A program made the translations under genes and the position numbers. A stretch of DNA of 8,214 bases from positions 1-8,214 of the forward strand of contig JAITJJ010000027.1 of assembly GCA_031278965.1 (NCBI GenBank), given 5' to 3'. Under the pieces are notes generated by a model that saw only the letters and a list, made by a program, of their open reading frames with translations, was not told the origin of the DNA and searched no databases. Of the stretch, positions 6,811-8,214 are shown piece after piece (within the stretch, counting starts at the first letter, position 1; the number at the start of each line of letters is the position of its first letter). Source of the DNA: Deferribacteraceae bacterium (GTDB lineage: Bacteria; Chrysiogenota; Deferribacteres; Deferribacterales; JAISNW01).

Positions 6811-6811
6811 G
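6800..6811 (+). repeat. Right terminal inverted repeat of the IS
   Basis: CGGAAATTTAGG is the partner of the left repeat at 5267-5278 with one mismatch. The stop codon of the transposase (TAG, 6808-6810) is inside it, so the gene runs to the very edge of the element. Confidence 0.65.
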
Positions 6812-7123
6812 GTTATATTGGTGATGGACAACCTAAATACGCGTAATTTCTTCGTTTTATAAGACTTTCTCCCCTGAAGAAGCATTTCGTTTAGTTCAGT
6901 GTCTGGGATTCACTATACGCCTAAACACGGCAGTTGGCTTAATATCGCTCAAATTGAGCGATCTGCACTTGCTGCGCAGTGTCCGGGCAATCGTAGAATC
7001 CCAGGCATTGCGGAGTTGCTATCGCGGGAAACCGGACACAATAACAATCAAAAGGATGTCAATTGGCATTTTACAACTGATGCACACAATAAACTTACTC
7101 GGCTTTATCCCGTTATTTTGTAA
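6812..7123 (+). pseudogene. IS630-family transposase, C-terminal remnant
   Basis: Only the C-terminal third of an IS630-type transposase remains. It begins at the IS junction with VILVMDNLNT (6812-6841), the region of the second catalytic Asp. The frame then shifts to read YKTFSPEEAFRLVQCLG (6858-6908) and shifts back to HYTPKHGSWLNIAQIE (from 6911), the region of the catalytic Glu. It ends in VNWHFTTDAHNKLTRLYPVIL with a TAA at 7121-7123. These are family hallmarks. Stops at 6860 and 6875 in the first frame confirm the frameshifts. The spacing before VNWHFTT is shorter than usual, suggesting a further small deletion. The N-terminal two thirds are absent from the window. It cannot make a working enzyme. 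Confidence 0.85.
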
Positions 7124-7157
7124 GGTTCCGGACAGCACAAACTACCAGATTAAACCC

Positions 7158-7772
7158 CTAAAAGTTATATCCGACTGACGCAAGAACCGATATCCCTCCG
7201 AAATCGGTGGAATCGCCGCCTTCAATCTCTTGGTCAATTAAAGTATACCTTAGGATTAAACCAAAATCCCACTTATTAATCTGAAATATTGCCCCACCTT
7301 GCACTGAAAAGGCAAAGGTTGAACCGCTGGTTTCCGCCGTAGCCGTATAATAACCACTGGAACCTTCCATCTCCAGGGAGTTTGATGCCACACCCAATCT
7401 TAAAGCGGCATACAGCCAAAAATTATCCGCCGCATTAATCCTTCCATTCAAAGAAACTCCAAAGATTGTGCTGGAAGCCGATAGTTTAAGATCAACTCCA
7501 GAGACTCGTTTTTCTTCGGAAGAAAACGAATTAAAATCCAGATAAGTGCCTATCCCTAAGTTTTCAACAAAGTAATAAGTAAAGTCAACACCTCCGGTAG
7601 CACCTGTTTCATATTTAAACTCAGGGAGTCCGGATTCCTCGTAACTCCCCGAAGGGACATATCCTCCCAAATAAAAAGAAAATCTGGCATTAGAACCCTC
7701 AGCAGCCATTGTCTGCGCGGAAAACGCAAAAAGAAACAGCATAAATAGTAATACACCAACAAAACCTCTCAT
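7158..7772 (-). CDS. Small outer-membrane beta-barrel protein
   Basis: The 204-aa product starts with a clear signal peptide: MR, a hydrophobic core (about 5-18) and a cleavage site near AQTMAA (19-24). The mature part alternates hydrophobic and polar residues in about eight strands: roughly 29-40, 54-68, 72-85, 95-112, 118-136, 145-165, 168-183 and 191-204. It ends in VGYNF, with the terminal Phe used as the barrel-insertion signal. This fits an eight-stranded porin-like or OmpW/OmpX-type barrel (the OMP_b-brl type of domain). No ligand or function can be read from it. GGAGG on the minus strand sits 5 bp before the ATG. The frame is complete although insertion-sequence remnants flank both sides. 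Confidence 0.8.
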   Translation of the reverse strand: MRGFVGVLLFMLFLFAFSAQTMAAEGSNARFSFYLGGYVPSGSYEESGLPEFKYETGATGGVDFTYYFVENLGIGTYLDFNSFSSEEKRVSGVDLKLSASSTIFGVSLNGRINAADNFWLYAALRLGVASNSLEMEGSSGYYTATAETSGSTFAFSVQGGAIFQINKWDFGLILRYTLIDQEIEGGDSTDFGGISVLASVGYNF

Positions 7773-7787
7773 AAAATCCTCCCCAAT

Positions 7788-7858
7788 ATTATAAAATCGT
7801 TATTTCCCGGCTATTCCGGACTATGGCGCATACTTTTAAGGCTCCTAAAAATGGTCAA
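7788..7858 (-). promoter_or_regulatory. Possible promoter elements for the barrel gene
   Basis: On the minus strand TTGACC (7853-7858) is a good -35 box, but only a poor -10 (AAGTAT, 7830-7835) lies 17 bp away. A perfect TATAAT (7788-7793) has no good -35 and would leave a leader of about 8 bases. A short CCGG-CTATT-CCGG inverted repeat lies between them. I cannot decide which is used. The rest of the 7773-7996 gap shows no gene. Confidence 0.25.
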
Positions 7859-7996
7859 AAAAAAGCATTAAAAGCAACCAAACCGCAAAAACCTGAAATC
7901 AACTTTATTTACTATACAAATTAATCTTTTTACCGCAAGCATTTTTTCCAAAATGTGCTGAAAAACCTGTCTAAAAAAAGGAGTTTTTATAGATAT

Positions 7997-8214
7997 ATTG
8001 GGGCATCTGCAGAGTTTCAGAATTTTATTCTTGATTTTATTCTTGAAGAGAAGGGCTATCGTCATCTCAGTGGAGAGTTCAAGATAAAGTCCGGGATAAT
8101 GCCGAGGCAACTTGATGTGGTGAACATTTTCAATGACAAGAAAACGCAAATGTTTGCAGATGAGAAGCAAGTTGTATTTTACAGCGAGAAATATGCCAAG
8201 CGTGCTAAGGCTAT
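7997..8214 (+). pseudogene. 5'-truncated IS1634-family transposase, runs off window
   Basis: From about 7997 the frame reads GASAEFQNFILDFILEEKGY, then HLSGEFKIKSGIMPRQLDVV and DEKQVVFYSEKYAKRAKA to the window edge. This is the stretch after the second catalytic Asp in IS1634-family transposases, where a GAS-EF segment and a KQVVFYS..YAKRAKAE segment are typical. The N-terminal half, including both catalytic Asp residues, is missing upstream: the same frame has a stop at 7922-7924, and the sequence from there to about 7996 does not resemble the family. It differs clearly from the transposase at 5383-6810, so it belongs to another element. Whether the C-terminal part is intact cannot be seen here. 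Confidence 0.75.
8022..8045 (+). repeat. 12-bp perfect tandem duplication
   Basis: ATTTTATTCTTG occurs twice back to back (8022-8033 and 8034-8045). It falls within the truncated transposase frame and adds four codons, giving FILDFILE. It looks like replication slippage in a decaying gene. Confidence 0.85.

Larger units (their letters stand above)
5267..6811 (+). mobile_element. IS4-superfamily (IS1634-like) insertion sequence, 1545 bp
   Basis: I set the ends from a terminal inverted repeat: CCTAAATTTTCG (5267-5278) against the reverse complement of CGGAAATTTAGG (6800-6811), 11 of 12 bases matching. One transposase gene fills most of the element, and its TAG stop lies inside the right repeat. 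The 1.5-kb length suits this family. No exact target-site duplication is visible: the five flanking bases are TTTAT on the left and GTTAT on the right. The right flank is an IS630 transposase remnant and the left flank is not. The element therefore either landed in already rearranged DNA, or was later joined to new flanks by deletion or recombination between copies. Confidence 0.72.

Noticed and set aside
6954..7178. Alternative plus-strand frame overlapping the IS630 remnant
   Set aside because: The overlapping frame from 6899 carries the IS630 motifs; this one is its shadow.
7823..7924. Lys-rich frame of 33 codons beginning with an ATG, in frame with the truncated transposase
   Set aside because: It has no ribosome-binding site or family similarity and ends in a stop; I could not link it to the transposase N-terminus.
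7868..8170. Minus-strand frame of 100 codons at the right edge
   Set aside because: It is antisense to the recognisable transposase fragment and has no motif of its own.
1..8214. CRISPR array, defence genes or a novel multi-gene system
   Set aside because: No spaced direct repeats are present, and every substantial frame is a chaperone, a transposase or a single barrel protein.

Overview
The window holds a complete class I heat-shock operon, hrcA-grpE-dnaK-dnaJ (422-5079, + strand), followed by a 3 kb stretch of insertion-sequence debris around one small outer-membrane protein gene. DnaK carries the extra segment after about residue 80 that is known from Gram-negative (diderm) bacteria, and the window also encodes a signal-peptide-bearing beta-barrel protein ending in Phe. 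Together these point to a diderm bacterium that controls its chaperones with HrcA/CIRCE. I cannot name the phylum from sequence alone. The chaperone genes look moderately GC-rich, while the intergenic DNA and transposons look AT-richer.

Layout. Positions 1-307 are non-coding and AT-rich, with one potentially structured stretch at 172-254. A sigma-70-type promoter (308-336) and a perfect CIRCE operator (341-367) precede hrcA. The four genes follow with gaps of 22, 23 and 8 bp, as expected for one transcript. HrcA binds CIRCE and represses the whole unit, itself included. DnaK is the ATP-driven chaperone, DnaJ delivers substrate and stimulates hydrolysis, and GrpE exchanges nucleotide.

After dnaJ a weak hairpin region leads into the 3' remnant of an unrecognised minus-strand gene (5123-5266). 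That gene is cut by an apparently intact IS4-superfamily (IS1634-like) element. I place the element at 5267-6811 from 12-bp imperfect terminal inverted repeats, and its 475-aa transposase has a full set of DD and YREK residues. Its right end abuts a decayed C-terminal remnant of an IS630-family transposase (6812-7123). Next comes an intact 204-aa outer-membrane beta-barrel gene on the minus strand (7158-7772). The window closes on a 5'-truncated fragment of a second, different IS1634-family transposase (about 7997 to beyond 8214).

I see no CRISPR array, tRNA, rRNA, defence system or clearly novel multi-gene system. The most interesting small signals are a hairpin that would bury the ribosome-binding site of the transposase, a near-palindrome in its promoter, the structured region upstream of the heat-shock promoter, and the decapitated gene downstream of dnaJ.
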